DNA from: Myxococcus hansupus
GTDB taxonomy: Bacteria > Myxococcota > Myxococcia > Myxococcales > Myxococcaceae
DNA length: 64,000 nt
NCBI RefSeq assembly: GCF_000280925.3
Contig: NZ_CP012109.1
Coordinates: 4,236,501 to 4,300,500 of the forward strand
Reading direction: 5' to 3'
Shown: piece after piece, positions 1 through 9,144 of the stretch
Layout of the letters: each line of letters begins with the position of its first letter
Position numbering within the stretch: position 1 is the stretch's first letter
Program-made: the position numbers and the translations under genes
Notes under the pieces: generated by a model
The model's database searches: none
Told to the model about the DNA's origin: nothing
Seen by the model: the letters and a program-made list of their open reading frames with translations, nothing else

Positions 1-528
1 CTCTCGCCCGAGGAGCTGAGCGTGCTCCAGCGAGGTCTGACGGACGGCCTCGCGGGCAAGACGTCGGACGTGGACCCCAAGGAGCAGGGCCAGCGCATCC
101 AGGCCTTCGCCAAGGGACGACAGGCCCTCGCTGGCAAGGCCACGTTGGACCGCGCGGCGAAGGAGCCCGGCGCGGAGGTGCTTCCCTCCGGCGTCGTCTA
201 CAAGCAGGTCCAGGCGGGCACGGGCCGCAGCCCGCGCGCCATCGACACCGTGAAGGTCCACTACGAGGGCCGGCTGGTGGATGGCACCGTCTTCGACACC
301 TCCGCCAAGCGCGGCATCCCCGTGGAGTTCCCGCTCAACGGCGTTATCCCCTGCTGGACGCAGGGCGTGGGGAAGATGAAGGTGGGCGGCAAGGCGAAGC
401 TCACCTGCCCCGGCAACACGGCCTACGGCGAGCGCCCGCCCTCCGGCTCCCGCATCCCGCCCAACGCCGTGCTCGTCTTCGATGTCGAGCTCATCGACAT
501 CCCGGGCGACACGTCGCGGCAGCCGTAG
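1..528 (+). CDS. FKBP-type peptidyl-prolyl cis-trans isomerase, 5' end missing
   Basis: The reading frame is open from the first base ([16 protein letters not shown]...) so the true start lies left of the window. The visible N-terminal part resembles the FKBP_N dimerisation region of FkpA/Mip proteins. It is followed by a full FKBP catalytic domain, roughly the last 115 residues, with [18 protein letters not shown], the WTQGV segment and the YGERPPSG...[13 protein letters not shown] ending. Proteins of this class catalyse prolyl isomerisation, usually in the periplasm or as outer-membrane lipoproteins; the signal sequence that would settle location is outside the window. It converges on the next gene with a gap of only six bases. 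Confidence 0.95.
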   Translation, partial: LSPEELSVLQRGLTDGLAGKTSDVDPKEQGQRIQAFAKGRQALAGKATLDRAAKEPGAEVLPSGVVYKQVQAGTGRSPRAIDTVKVHYEGRLVDGTVFDTSAKRGIPVEFPLNGVIPCWTQGVGKMKVGGKAKLTCPGNTAYGERPPSGSRIPPNAVLVFDVELIDIPGDTSRQP

Positions 529-534
529 TCCTGT

Positions 535-2675
535 TCAACGCGTGAGCGCGTTCTCGGCGGCGCGGAGCAGTGGCTCCGCGCTCACCGGGGCCCCCGTCGC
601 GTGGACCATCCACTGGTCCGGCGTCACCGAGCCGTAGGTGGCCATCCGTTCGAACTCCGCGCCCAGCGAGCCCTTGCGCTTCAGGTGCTCTTCAATCTGG
701 AACGCGATGAGGTGGCCCAGCGGATAGTCGGGCAGGTAGAGCGGGTAGCTGATCATGTGGCTGTAGACGGCCAGCAGCGAGCTCCCCTCCCCGCCCAGCA
801 CCGGCGCGAAGTATCGATTCCACACGCTCCGGGAGATGCCCACCACCGCCTCGCGAAGCTGCGCGGGCGTGGCGTCCGGATGCGCGTACATCCAGTGCCA
901 CACCTCCATGTCCACCAGCGCGATGCCAGAGCGCTCCCACGTCTGCCACAGCTCGCCGAGCACCCGCTCCCGCTCGCTCGCCGCGTCGGGCTTGCCCAGG
1001 CCGAGCAGCTCCAGGTCCCGCGACTGGAACACGAAGGCCAGCGCCTCCGTGAAGGCGTTGTTGGGCACGCCCGTGAGCAGGGTGTGGTCCACGCCGTAGA
1101 GGCTGAACACCTGCTCCACGTTGTGCCCCAGCTCGTGCACCGCGATGTTGTAGCCCTTGTAGTCCATGCCCCCTTCTCCACGCGCGTGCGCAGCCGGGGG
1201 AAGTCACCGCGTCGCAGCGCGGGCATCGCATGTCCCGCGCCCCGTGAGGCGTCCACGCGGATGCGCTCCGCCAGCCACGTGGCCTTCGCCTTCGTGAAGC
1301 CCATCCCCTGGAGGATGCGCGGCAGGTCCTTCGCGAAGGCCTCCGCCGTGGGGTAGCGCTTGCGCGTCAACGCATCCAGCTCCGCTTCCGGACGCTTGCC
1401 TCCGGGATTGAAGCCCGGATACCAGAGGTCCTGCGGCTCCAGCTCGCGGCCCAGGCGCGTCTTGATCTCCTTCGCCACGCGCGGCACCAGCGGCGACTCC
1501 AACACCTGCGTCAGCAGCGCCCGCACGCGCGCTTCGGGCAACTCGCGCGTCAGCTCGAAGCTGCGGGCGATGCGCGTGGGCGCCACCGGCACATAGGGGT
1601 CCGCCGCGCGCGCGGCCTGGAAGGTGGCCAACAGGTGCGCATACCGCGTGTCCGGCTCTGGCGCCGCGTCCGGCTTCTCCGTGCGCGCGGGGGCATCCGC
1701 TTCCACCGTCTCCGCGGGCGCCACCGTGACGGCGTTGGTGAACGGGTCCCAATCCAGCCGGGGATTGTCGATGACGGCGGCGGGAATCAACTGCGTGATG
1801 ATGCGCTCCATCACCTGGACGATCATCCGCTGCTTCAGCGCGCCCGTGGCCGTGTCGCCGTAGTCACCCTTCAGCTCGTCCCGCAGGTTCCAGTGGCTGA
1901 TGAGACGCAGCCCCTTCGGGAAGGGCCGGCGTCCCTGCGCGTCCACCAGGTGGTGCATCCAGATGTTGTACTCGGCGATGTAGAGGTTGGCCGCGGCGAT
2001 GGCGCGCGAGGACGCCTGCTCGATGGCCGCGGGCACGCGCCGATTGAAGCGCCCCGCCAGCCGAGCCTCCGCCCACTGACGGCGAGTCCACGTGGGCCCC
2101 TGCTCCACGCGCTCCGCCAGCGTGGTGAGCGGAAAATTGAGCAGCACCACGAAGCCCACGCGCGCGCGGAACAGGTCCTCCGTGACACTCGCCGCGGGGT
2201 CATACGCCGCGAGCAACGGCTCCACCGGCAGCAGCGGACCCAGGTCCAGGTCCGTGTACCAACTGAGCTCCCGGCTGATCTCGTACAGGTGCCCGTCGAG
2301 CTGCTCGAACAGGCGCTCCAGCCGCTGGAAGGTCGCGTCGAGCGCCTGGGGCTCCGACAAGAACTGTTCACGTGTGAACTGGGCGAGGTCCCCGTCCTCC
2401 GGTCGCCACATCGCCGCCACCTGGTCCACCCCTCGCTCGATGCGGGCCCGCTGCGCCTCGCCATGGCGAGCCACGAGCTCGGCCTTCAGGGCGGCGGCGT
2501 CGAACGCGGGCGTCATGGCGGACTCCTGGGGTCCCGGCGAAGCGGGAGCCGCGGCTTCTGGGGACTCGGACTGACGCGTGCTCGCTGGCACGGCCGGCGT
2601 GGTGGAGCACCCGAGCGCGGCGAGAACAGGCAGCCAGCAGGCGCGGCGGAGACGGAACTTCGTCGACGAAAACAC
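535..2675 (-). pseudogene. Zinc-metallopeptidase lipoprotein interrupted by a frameshift
   Basis: Two overlapping frames together make one protein of about 710 residues. The start is taken as GTG at 2675, because a GGAG lies 8 bases upstream and the product begins [20 protein letters not shown] followed by GC, a lipoprotein-type signal. The first frame runs to RLRTRVEKG near 1170. The second frame then supplies YNIAVHELGHNVEQ, an HExxH zinc site with a likely third ligand Glu in NAFTEALAF 26 residues on. The join falls in a run of five G (minus strand) where six would restore EKGGMDYKG. The fold looks like a gluzincin peptidase; I cannot assign a named family. If the frameshift is real, the product loses its active site. 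If it is a homopolymer error, this is an intact exported peptidase. Confidence 0.75.
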
Positions 2676-2685
2676 GGTGGGCACT

Positions 2686-2725
2686 CCAGAAAGCACGAAG
2701 GGCCCGACCCCGTGGGGCCGGACCC
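2686..2725 (-). terminator. Terminator-like hairpin after the cold-shock gene
   Basis: On the minus strand an 11-bp stem (two G-U pairs, loop of about four bases, 2700-2725) is followed by a T-containing tail. It lies between the cold-shock stop and the GTG start of the metallopeptidase, so it should separate their transcription. Confidence 0.5.
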
Positions 2726-2762
2726 TCATGATGCAACAGAAGCAGTTCGAACGACGCTCGGC

Positions 2763-2967
2763 TCAGGCCGCGCGGACGTTCTGCGCCTGCAGACCCTTGG
2801 GGCCGCGGGTCACTTCGAACTCCACCTTCTGGCCCTCCTGCAGGGTGCGGAAGCCATCCAATGTTGATGGCCGTGTGGTGGCAGAACACGTCCTCACCAC
2901 CACCGTCCTGCGTGAGGAAGCCGAAACCCTTCGCATCGTTGAACCACTTCACGGTACCAGTAGCCAT
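2763..2967 (-). pseudogene. Cold-shock protein (CspA family) with a one-base frameshift
   Basis: The product starts [18 protein letters not shown] and continues through [10 protein letters not shown], covering the RNP1 (KGFGF) and RNP2 (DVFCHH) nucleic-acid-binding motifs of the single cold-shock domain. After HHTAIN the frame changes: bases on the minus strand read AACATTGGATGGC, where AACATGGATGGC would give the usual [19 protein letters not shown]. The other frame then supplies the rest, ending [10 protein letters not shown] with a stop at 2763. Full length would be about 67 residues, normal for the family. These proteins bind single-stranded RNA/DNA and act as RNA chaperones. The conserved sequence on both sides of the break favours either a very recent mutation or a sequencing error. 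The 5' region up to the divergent area at 3082 is about 115 bases, compatible with a csp leader. Confidence 0.85.
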
Positions 2968-3082
2968 TTGCGCTCTTCTTCTTTCGTCACGGACGCGAAT
3001 ATCCGCCGTCCGGTCCTACGAGCGAACCCGCCTAGACGGTCGCAATTTAAGCGTGGCCGCCCGGCGCGTCTACTCAAGACCG

Positions 3083-4972
3083 TTACCAACCACACTTCTG
3101 GCCCTTGTTCTGGGCCTGGAGCCAGGTGCGCAGCGGGCTGAAGTAGTCGAGCAGCGGCGTGGCGTCCATCTGCCGGGTCCCCGTCATGGCCTGGAGGGCG
3201 TCGGGCCACGGCTTGCTCGCGCCCAACTCCAACATGGCCTGGAGCCGCTTGCCGGCCTCCTTGTTCCCATAGATGGAGCACTCGTGGAGGGCGCCCTTGT
3301 AACCAGACGCCTCACAGAGCGCCTTGTGGAACTGGAACTGGAGGATTCGCGCCAGGAAATAACGCGTATACGGAACGTTTGCGGGCACGTGGTACTTCGC
3401 ACCCGGGTCGAAGTCCTGCTCGGACCGCGCCACCGGCGCGCCCACGCCCTGGTACTTCTCCCGCAGCGTCCACCAGGACTTGTTGTAGTCCGCCGGCTGC
3501 ACCCGGCCGGAGAACACCTCCCAGCGCCACTGGTCCACGAGCAGACCGAACGGCAGGAAGGCAATCTTCTCCAGCGCGTCCTTCATCTGGAGGTTGATGA
3601 GGTTCTTCTCGTTCTTCGGAACCGCCTTCAGCAAACCGGCCTGCTGGAGGTAGCTCGGGGTGATGGACAGCGTGAGCGCGTCGCCAATGGCCTCGTGGAA
3701 GCCGTCGTTGGCGCCGGCCTGATAGAGCACCGGGAGCTGGTAGTAGTACGTGTAGTAGTAGTTGTGGCCCAGCTCGTGGTGGATGGTGACCAGGTCCTCC
3801 TCGGTGGGCTTGATGCACATCTTGATGCGCAGGTCGTTGTCGAAGTTCACGTCCCACGCGCTGGCGTGACACACGACGTCACGGCCTTCCGGCTTGGTGA
3901 ACTGCGAGCGCTCGAAGAAGGTCTGCGGCAACTCCTTGAGCCCCAGCGAGGTGAAGAACTTCTCACCCAGCTTCACCATCCGCATCGCGTCGTACTTCTG
4001 CTGCTTCAGCGCCGCGTCCACGTCCAGGCTGGCCTGCCCCGGGAAGGGCTCCACCAGCGGGTAGATGTTGTTCCACTCCTGCGCCCACATGTTGCCGAGC
4101 AGGTGCGCGGGAATGGGCTTGCCCTCGGGGACCTTGTCGGCGCCGTACTGCTTCGCCAACCGGCCACGCACGTAGCAGTGCAGGTCGTCATAGAGCGGCT
4201 TCACCTGGCCCCACAGGCGCTGGGCCTCGACCTCGAACTCCGCGGGCGGCATGTCGTACGCGGAGCGCCACAGCGTGCCCAGGTCGTTGAAGCCAATGTC
4301 CTTGGCGCCCTCGTTCGAGATGGACACCAGGCGCTCGTACAGCGGACGCATGGGACGGGCCACCGAGTGCCAGCCCTGCCATGCGTCGAGCAGCTCGTTG
4401 TAGTTGCGGCTCTCCGCGATGACGTCGGACAGCACCTCGAGGTCGCGGCACTTCCCCTTCCCGTCCGGACCGCAGTACTTGCCCTTGCCGTAGAGGCCTT
4501 CCAGCTTCGCCGCCGTCGCGGCCAGCTCGGACCGCTTCTGCGCGTCCGACGGCGCGGGCAGCGCCTGCGACACCTTGAGCAGGTGCAGCATGCGCGCGGT
4601 GTCCGCGTCCAGCGTCAGGCCGTCGAAGCGGCGCGCCTCCTTGATGGCGCCGTTGACGTAGGCCAGCACCTCTTCGTTGACGTACGCCGCGTTCCGCTCG
4701 GTGTCGTCGGTGATGTACGTGGATTTGATCCACTCCGCGGTGGCCTGCTTCGTCCACAGGGCCTTCAAGTCCGCGTTGATCTTCTCCGCGAACGCCTTCG
4801 CCTCTTCGGGCGTGGGCTGGGACGCGGCGGCGCTCGTGGAGGCCTGGGACTCGGCCGCGGGGGGCGCCTCGCGCGTCGCCTGGGAGTCCTGGGCACACCC
4901 CAGGAAGGCGGGCAGCGCGACGGCCACGGCGGCCGTGCGCAGGAGGGAATTCAGGGGATGTTTCCGGTTCAT
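3083..4972 (-). CDS. M2-family peptidyl-dipeptidase (ACE-like), exported lipoprotein
   Basis: 629 residues. It begins MNRKHPLNSLLRTAAVAVAL and has a lipobox-like LGC at about residue 26, followed by a low-complexity Ala/Ser/Pro linker, so it is probably a lipoprotein. The catalytic zinc site is H399-E-L-G-H403 with Glu427 in FHEAIGD 24 residues later, the spacing of angiotensin-converting-enzyme-like M2 gluzincins. The aromatic NYYYTYYYQLP segment after the motif is also typical of M2. The family removes C-terminal dipeptides from peptides. It stands alone on the minus strand, upstream of the csp and metallopeptidase genes; in a predatory bacterium a role in peptide feeding is plausible but is inference. 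Confidence 0.93.
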   Translation of the reverse strand: MNRKHPLNSLLRTAAVAVALPAFLGCAQDSQATREAPPAAESQASTSAAASQPTPEEAKAFAEKINADLKALWTKQATAEWIKSTYITDDTERNAAYVNEEVLAYVNGAIKEARRFDGLTLDADTARMLHLLKVSQALPAPSDAQKRSELAATAAKLEGLYGKGKYCGPDGKGKCRDLEVLSDVIAESRNYNELLDAWQGWHSVARPMRPLYERLVSISNEGAKDIGFNDLGTLWRSAYDMPPAEFEVEAQRLWGQVKPLYDDLHCYVRGRLAKQYGADKVPEGKPIPAHLLGNMWAQEWNNIYPLVEPFPGQASLDVDAALKQQKYDAMRMVKLGEKFFTSLGLKELPQTFFERSQFTKPEGRDVVCHASAWDVNFDNDLRIKMCIKPTEEDLVTIHHELGHNYYYTYYYQLPVLYQAGANDGFHEAIGDALTLSITPSYLQQAGLLKAVPKNEKNLINLQMKDALEKIAFLPFGLLVDQWRWEVFSGRVQPADYNKSWWTLREKYQGVGAPVARSEQDFDPGAKYHVPANVPYTRYFLARILQFQFHKALCEASGYKGALHECSIYGNKEAGKRLQAMLELGASKPWPDALQAMTGTRQMDATPLLDYFSPLRTWLQAQNKGQKCGW

Positions 4973-5194
4973 GGCGCCGGACCGTAGAAGAAGGCGCGGC
5001 GGATGACACTCCGAAACTGGGCGTCCGCTGGCACCTGTCATCCCCCATACGGTCGTGCGTCCACCGCCGCCGACGCGACGCGACACGTCTTCGGGTGACC
5101 CCAGGTGACGGGGCCCGCAACCGCCCGGCCGGGCACCGTCCGGCCTCTCCGCCCCCCGCCGCCTGGATGTCAGAGCAGCGTTACACCTTCGCGC

Positions 5195-6322
5195 ATGTTG
5201 CTCGGACATCCCCAGGACCCGCATTGGCCCGCACCGGAAGCCGCGCTGACCGAGGCGCGCCGCTTCCTCGCGACACTGAAGGACCGCCGCGTGGTGGTGG
5301 TGCCCCACCCCGGCGTGGAGGGACTCACCGCGGGTGTGCTGGCCCTTCGCGCCCTTCAGGCCGCGGGAGCCCGGGTGACGGCGCGTGTGCCGGACAAGGG
5401 GGAGCACGCCTTCTCGCCGGCCATGCGGGATCGGCTGCGGCTGGTGGCCCCGGACGCGTTGGTCATCCTCGAACCCGCGAACCGGCCGCCGCCTCGGGCC
5501 GACGCTGGGAAGACGGCCGGGACTGAGTCTCAAGGCGCGAACGCCACGGGCTCGCCGAACGGCATCCCCTCGCTCGTCGTGGCGCCCCAGGGCACGACTG
5601 ACGGCTATCCGGGGTCCACCCTGCTCTCCGCGCGAGGGCTGGAGCCCGCGGTGAACGCGAGCCTGCTCACCTACCTGCTCGCGTCGCCCAGCGTCATCCC
5701 GGGCCCGATGGAGTGGCTCGCCGTCCTCGGGACGGTGGCGGCGCACGGCGCGGATGCGCCCATTCCGTTCATGAAAGACGCCCTGCGCCGGGCTGGACGT
5801 ACGGCCGTGACGGAGGCGGTGTCGCTGCTGAACGCGGCCCGGCGGTCGTCCCGGTTCGCCGCGCCCATGGCCCTGGAGGTGCTGCTGCGCGCGGGCAGCG
5901 CCACCGACATCACGCGAGGCAACGTGCCCGGCGTCGATACGTTGCACGACTGCCGGTTGGAGGTGCAGCGCGAGACGGCGCGGTGTTCGAAGACGCCTCC
6001 TCGCACGACGAACAACATCGTCTTCTTGCTCTTCAGCTCGGAAGCGCAGGTGCATCCCCAGGTGGCGGTGCGGTGGGCCCAACGGCTGCCGGACCACATC
6101 GTCATCGCCGCCAACACGGGCTACCTCCCCGGCAAGGTGGACTTCTCCGTGCGCAGCCGCGTCCCGATGGTCCTCGAAGCCTTGTTGGCGACGTTGAACT
6201 TCGACCCTGGCGTCAGCGACCTGAGCCTGCCCCAAGCCGACTTCCTTCGCCTCGCAGCGTCCCTGGGATTCAAGGGACTGCGAGGCACCGACGTGGAGCG
6301 GCGAGGTGCGTTTCCAGGCTGA
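5195..6322 (+). CDS. Degenerate DHH-phosphoesterase-like protein
   Basis: 375 residues from ATG 5195 (MLLGHPQDPHWPAPEAAL); no clear ribosome-binding site, and an upstream in-frame ATG at 5105 is possible. The segment VVVVPHPGVEGLTAGVLALR resembles the first motif of DHH/RecJ phosphoesterases, where an Asp normally takes the place of the Val before Glu. GKVDFSVRSR near the C-terminus resembles the start of a DHHA1 substrate-binding motif. A canonical DHH triad and the glycine-rich GGGH element are absent. It may therefore be a catalytically dead or diverged member. The gene overlaps the next reading frame's first possible start (TGATG at 6320), so the two may be translationally coupled. Confidence 0.5.
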   Translation: MLLGHPQDPHWPAPEAALTEARRFLATLKDRRVVVVPHPGVEGLTAGVLALRALQAAGARVTARVPDKGEHAFSPAMRDRLRLVAPDALVILEPANRPPPRADAGKTAGTESQGANATGSPNGIPSLVVAPQGTTDGYPGSTLLSARGLEPAVNASLLTYLLASPSVIPGPMEWLAVLGTVAAHGADAPIPFMKDALRRAGRTAVTEAVSLLNAARRSSRFAAPMALEVLLRAGSATDITRGNVPGVDTLHDCRLEVQRETARCSKTPPRTTNNIVFLLFSSEAQVHPQVAVRWAQRLPDHIVIAANTGYLPGKVDFSVRSRVPMVLEALLATLNFDPGVSDLSLPQADFLRLAASLGFKGLRGTDVERRGAFPG

Positions 6323-6342
6323 TGCGGTATGACGCGGCCGTG

Positions 6343-6888
6343 ATGCCCCGCTCTCGCCTGTTCCCCCTCCTCACGCTCGCCGCGCTCACGGGCTGCGGTG
6401 AGACCGAAGTCGATCCGGATGCCGCGTGTGCGCGGTTCAGCTTTCCGCTGTCGGCACCGAGCCCTTCGCACCACCTCGATTCGTGCTCCACCGAAGGGTG
6501 TGGCAACGAGGAGAACCCGCCGAACTCCGGCCTCCACTGCGGCAACGTCGCCCCGTGCCTCCTGCACTCGGAGCCGGTCCACCCGTGCCTTTACATCCAC
6601 AACCTGGAGCACGGCCACGCGGTGTTCCTCTACAACTGCCCGGACGGGTGCCCCGACGAGGTGGCGAAGCTCGAAGCCGCCGCGGCCACCGCCCCGCGAG
6701 GCGGCAACGGCGTTCACCGGGCCCTCATCGCGCCAGCCCCCGGGCTGCCCCAGCGCGTGGCCGCGATGCTGTGGCGGCGGACATACCTGGCGGACTCCGC
6801 CGACCCCGAGGCGCTCCGCTGCCTCATGGCGCTTCAGGACCAGGGCGCGCCGGAGCCGTACCTGACGTGCCCGAGCGGACTCTTCTGA
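6343..6888 (+). CDS. DUF3105 lipoprotein
   Basis: 181 residues from ATG 6343, chosen because MPRSRLFPLLTLAALTGC makes a clean lipoprotein signal; an alternative ATG at 6322 overlaps the upstream stop and would add an acidic residue to the signal's n-region. The body carries the DUF3105 signature: ENPPNSGLHCGN, then CLYIHNLEHGHAVFLYNCP. These family members have conserved His residues that could bind metal, but no reaction is established. Eight or more cysteines suggest disulfides in the periplasm. It ends ten bases before the convergent DUF1501 gene. Confidence 0.8.
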   Translation: MPRSRLFPLLTLAALTGCGETEVDPDAACARFSFPLSAPSPSHHLDSCSTEGCGNEENPPNSGLHCGNVAPCLLHSEPVHPCLYIHNLEHGHAVFLYNCPDGCPDEVAKLEAAAATAPRGGNGVHRALIAPAPGLPQRVAAMLWRRTYLADSADPEALRCLMALQDQGAPEPYLTCPSGLF

Positions 6889-6898
6889 AGTCCGCGGT

Positions 6899-8449
6899 TC
6901 AGCCGGGCAGGAAGGCGCTCGCGTCGGGAAGGCCGCTGCCCGACGTGTCCACGCCCAGGGCCGTCAGGATGCCGGAGAAGATGTCCGCCTCGTTCGACTC
7001 CAGCTTCCCCGGCAAGGGCGTGCCGGTGCGCGCGTCGAAGCCGTAGGTCAGCGTCGTGCGCGGGTCGATGCCACCCAGCACGGTGTTGCCCCTCAGCATC
7101 GGCGAGAGCAGCAGGAAGCCGTTGTTGAGGTCATGCCCGCTGCCAAACGCGGTGGCGTTCGCGACACGGGACCGGGTGCGACCGAACTCGGTGGCGACGT
7201 AGATCAACGTCCGGTCCCAGAGACTCTCGCCCGTCGACACGTCGAATGGCTCGGACTTGAGCAGGTCGATGAGCTTGTCCACGATGCGCAGGACCCGCGC
7301 CCACATGAAGGCCTGCCCGGTGCGGTGGTCGTTGTGGCTGAAGTCGAAGGCCAGGGGCGGATTCGCGATGCCGAAGTCCCCGCCCACCGACACGTTGAAC
7401 GACGGCCCCAACGTCACGGTCACCGACACGCGGTTCTTGAGCAGCAGGTACGCCAGGGCCGCCTGCCCCTCCACCGGGTCCGTGAGGTAATCCGGAAACG
7501 CCGCGCGGAGCCGGGCGCCATCCGGAGAGCCCGTCAGGCCGAACTCAGACAACGGAAGCCGAGGCGGTGCATCCGGCAACACGCTGAGGCGGTTGATGAG
7601 GTCCTGCATCTCCAAGGCGGGCTGCCCCACGATGCGCTGGTCATTCCAGCGACGCAGCGCCGGGGCATCCTCGAACGTCTGACCAAAGACGGACCGCGCA
7701 TCCAGTGTGTTCCGCGTCCGCCGGGCCATGGCCATCACGGCCTCCGACGGTGCGCCCTTGAGCCCCTTGCGGCCATCGAGCCCCAACGGCCACAGCGACG
7801 CATGGGTCACCACCTCGCCATAGCAGTGCGAGGGCAGCGACACATCCGTCCCCCGCTCCGCATAGCCCCCCGCCCCCATGTTCACATTGGGAATGGGGCA
7901 CCCCGCACCGTATTGCAGGGCCACGCATTCCTGGAGCGTCCGACCCCGCCACGCCGCGTTGCCCGTGAGGCTCCGCTTCTGCGCGATGGCGTGGTTGACG
8001 GACGTGCCCACCGTCGTCGCCACCAACATCGAGTCCTTGTGCTTCGTCACGAAGGGAAGCTGGTCCGCGACCACCGGCACGGGAATGTCGCCCAGGCGTG
8101 GACTGGACACGCGCACCGCGCGGAAGGGCGAGCCCGGTACGTTCAGCACCTGTTCATCCGCGAAGGTGTTGACGCGCGCGGCGTCGACACCTGCTTCCGA
8201 GGCACGAACCGCCAGGAAGCTGTCGACGATGGAGGCCCCTCCCGCGGCGCCCACCACGATGAGGAAGCGAGGCTTGCCGTCGAGCCGCGCCCGGCGGACA
8301 CCGCCTTGCGCTTCCCGAGACGCGGGCGACTCGAGCGACTCACGGCAACCTGTCAGCAGCGGGCCCAGCACCGTCGCACCCGCACCGCACATCGACAGCG
8401 CCTTCATCAACTCCCGGCGAGAGAGCCGGCCATCTTTGCGAAGTGACAT
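6899..8449 (-). CDS. DUF1501 family protein with twin-arginine signal
   Basis: 516 residues; AGGAG lies 6 bases before ATG 8449. The N-terminus carries a Tat-type signal (RLSRRELMKALSMCGAG) with a cysteine in LLTGC that could also be lipidated. The rest matches the DUF1501 pattern, a sulfatase/alkaline-phosphatase-like fold: FLIVVGAAGGAS near the start, DFSHNDHRTGQAFMW in the middle, and FGRTRS...GSGHDLNNGFLL near the C-terminus. Function is unknown. It is the last gene of a three-gene minus-strand unit with the lipoprotein at 8461 and the CxxCH protein at 9134, a pairing type often seen with DUF1501 proteins, so the three probably form an exported complex or pathway. Confidence 0.82.
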   Translation of the reverse strand: MSLRKDGRLSRRELMKALSMCGAGATVLGPLLTGCRESLESPASREAQGGVRRARLDGKPRFLIVVGAAGGASIVDSFLAVRASEAGVDAARVNTFADEQVLNVPGSPFRAVRVSSPRLGDIPVPVVADQLPFVTKHKDSMLVATTVGTSVNHAIAQKRSLTGNAAWRGRTLQECVALQYGAGCPIPNVNMGAGGYAERGTDVSLPSHCYGEVVTHASLWPLGLDGRKGLKGAPSEAVMAMARRTRNTLDARSVFGQTFEDAPALRRWNDQRIVGQPALEMQDLINRLSVLPDAPPRLPLSEFGLTGSPDGARLRAAFPDYLTDPVEGQAALAYLLLKNRVSVTVTLGPSFNVSVGGDFGIANPPLAFDFSHNDHRTGQAFMWARVLRIVDKLIDLLKSEPFDVSTGESLWDRTLIYVATEFGRTRSRVANATAFGSGHDLNNGFLLLSPMLRGNTVLGGIDPRTTLTYGFDARTGTPLPGKLESNEADIFSGILTALGVDTSGSGLPDASAFLPG

Positions 8450-8460
8450 GGTGGGCTCCT

Positions 8461-9144
8461 TCAGAAGAAGACGGACTCGGCGGAGGAGAGGACGGCGAAG
8501 CAGACCGCGGTCATCCAGTCGCGACCCGGGTGAGGACTGCTCGACGAGGACTCGATGTCCGCTGCGAGCTGGACCCACGCCTCCAACTCGGAGGCGTGGG
8601 CGTCCCGCTGGAGGCCTCGCTGATAGAGAACGTTGATGGCGGTCCTCACCGACGTGCCACCGCGGTCCACCAACCGGCCCTGCGCGTCCAGCGCCACGCC
8701 CTGAAAGAGGACCGCCCGCGAAGGCGTGGCCACGTCGAGCTCGACGCGCCGCGAACACCCCGCCAGCGCCATCCGGTCCACGGCGATGGGCGTCGTCACA
8801 CCGGTGATGGGAAGCGGCTCGTAGATGCCGCTCTGGTAGGGGTCAACGCCCCCCAGCGTGACGGTGTGGACGGACTCGGCGCACGAGTACTGCCCCAGCT
8901 CGTTGCACAACTGGTCCGGAGGCAACTCCAGCGCCGCCGCGAAGTCCGCCGTCAACCGCTCAGGCCCCTTGAAGCGGAGGTTGTTCCGAGTCGATTTTGC
9001 CGCGACGGGGGGCGTCCCAGAATCTGGCTCGGTCCCCGGCGGCGGCGGTGTTCCCGCATCTGCATCCCCATCCCTGGCCACGGGCTGCCGCGAACATCCG
9101 GCCAGCGCGAGGACCGCTACGAACACGCAGGTCTCAAGGCGCAC
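8461..9144 (-). CDS. Lipoprotein of unknown function in the DUF1501 operon
   Basis: 227 residues from GTG 9144, overlapping the end of the upstream gene by 11 bases. The start MRLETCVFVAVLALAGC is a lipoprotein signal, followed by a Pro/Gly/Asp-rich linker. The C-terminus (WMTAVCFAVLSSAESVFF) resembles the extreme C-terminus of planctomycete-type DUF1549/DUF1800 proteins, where a similar AxLSSxEF motif occurs; the rest has no family I recognise. It is 11 bases upstream of the DUF1501 gene, so co-expression is very likely. Confidence 0.65.
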   Translation of the reverse strand: MRLETCVFVAVLALAGCSRQPVARDGDADAGTPPPPGTEPDSGTPPVAAKSTRNNLRFKGPERLTADFAAALELPPDQLCNELGQYSCAESVHTVTLGGVDPYQSGIYEPLPITGVTTPIAVDRMALAGCSRRVELDVATPSRAVLFQGVALDAQGRLVDRGGTSVRTAINVLYQRGLQRDAHASELEAWVQLAADIESSSSSPHPGRDWMTAVCFAVLSSAESVFF

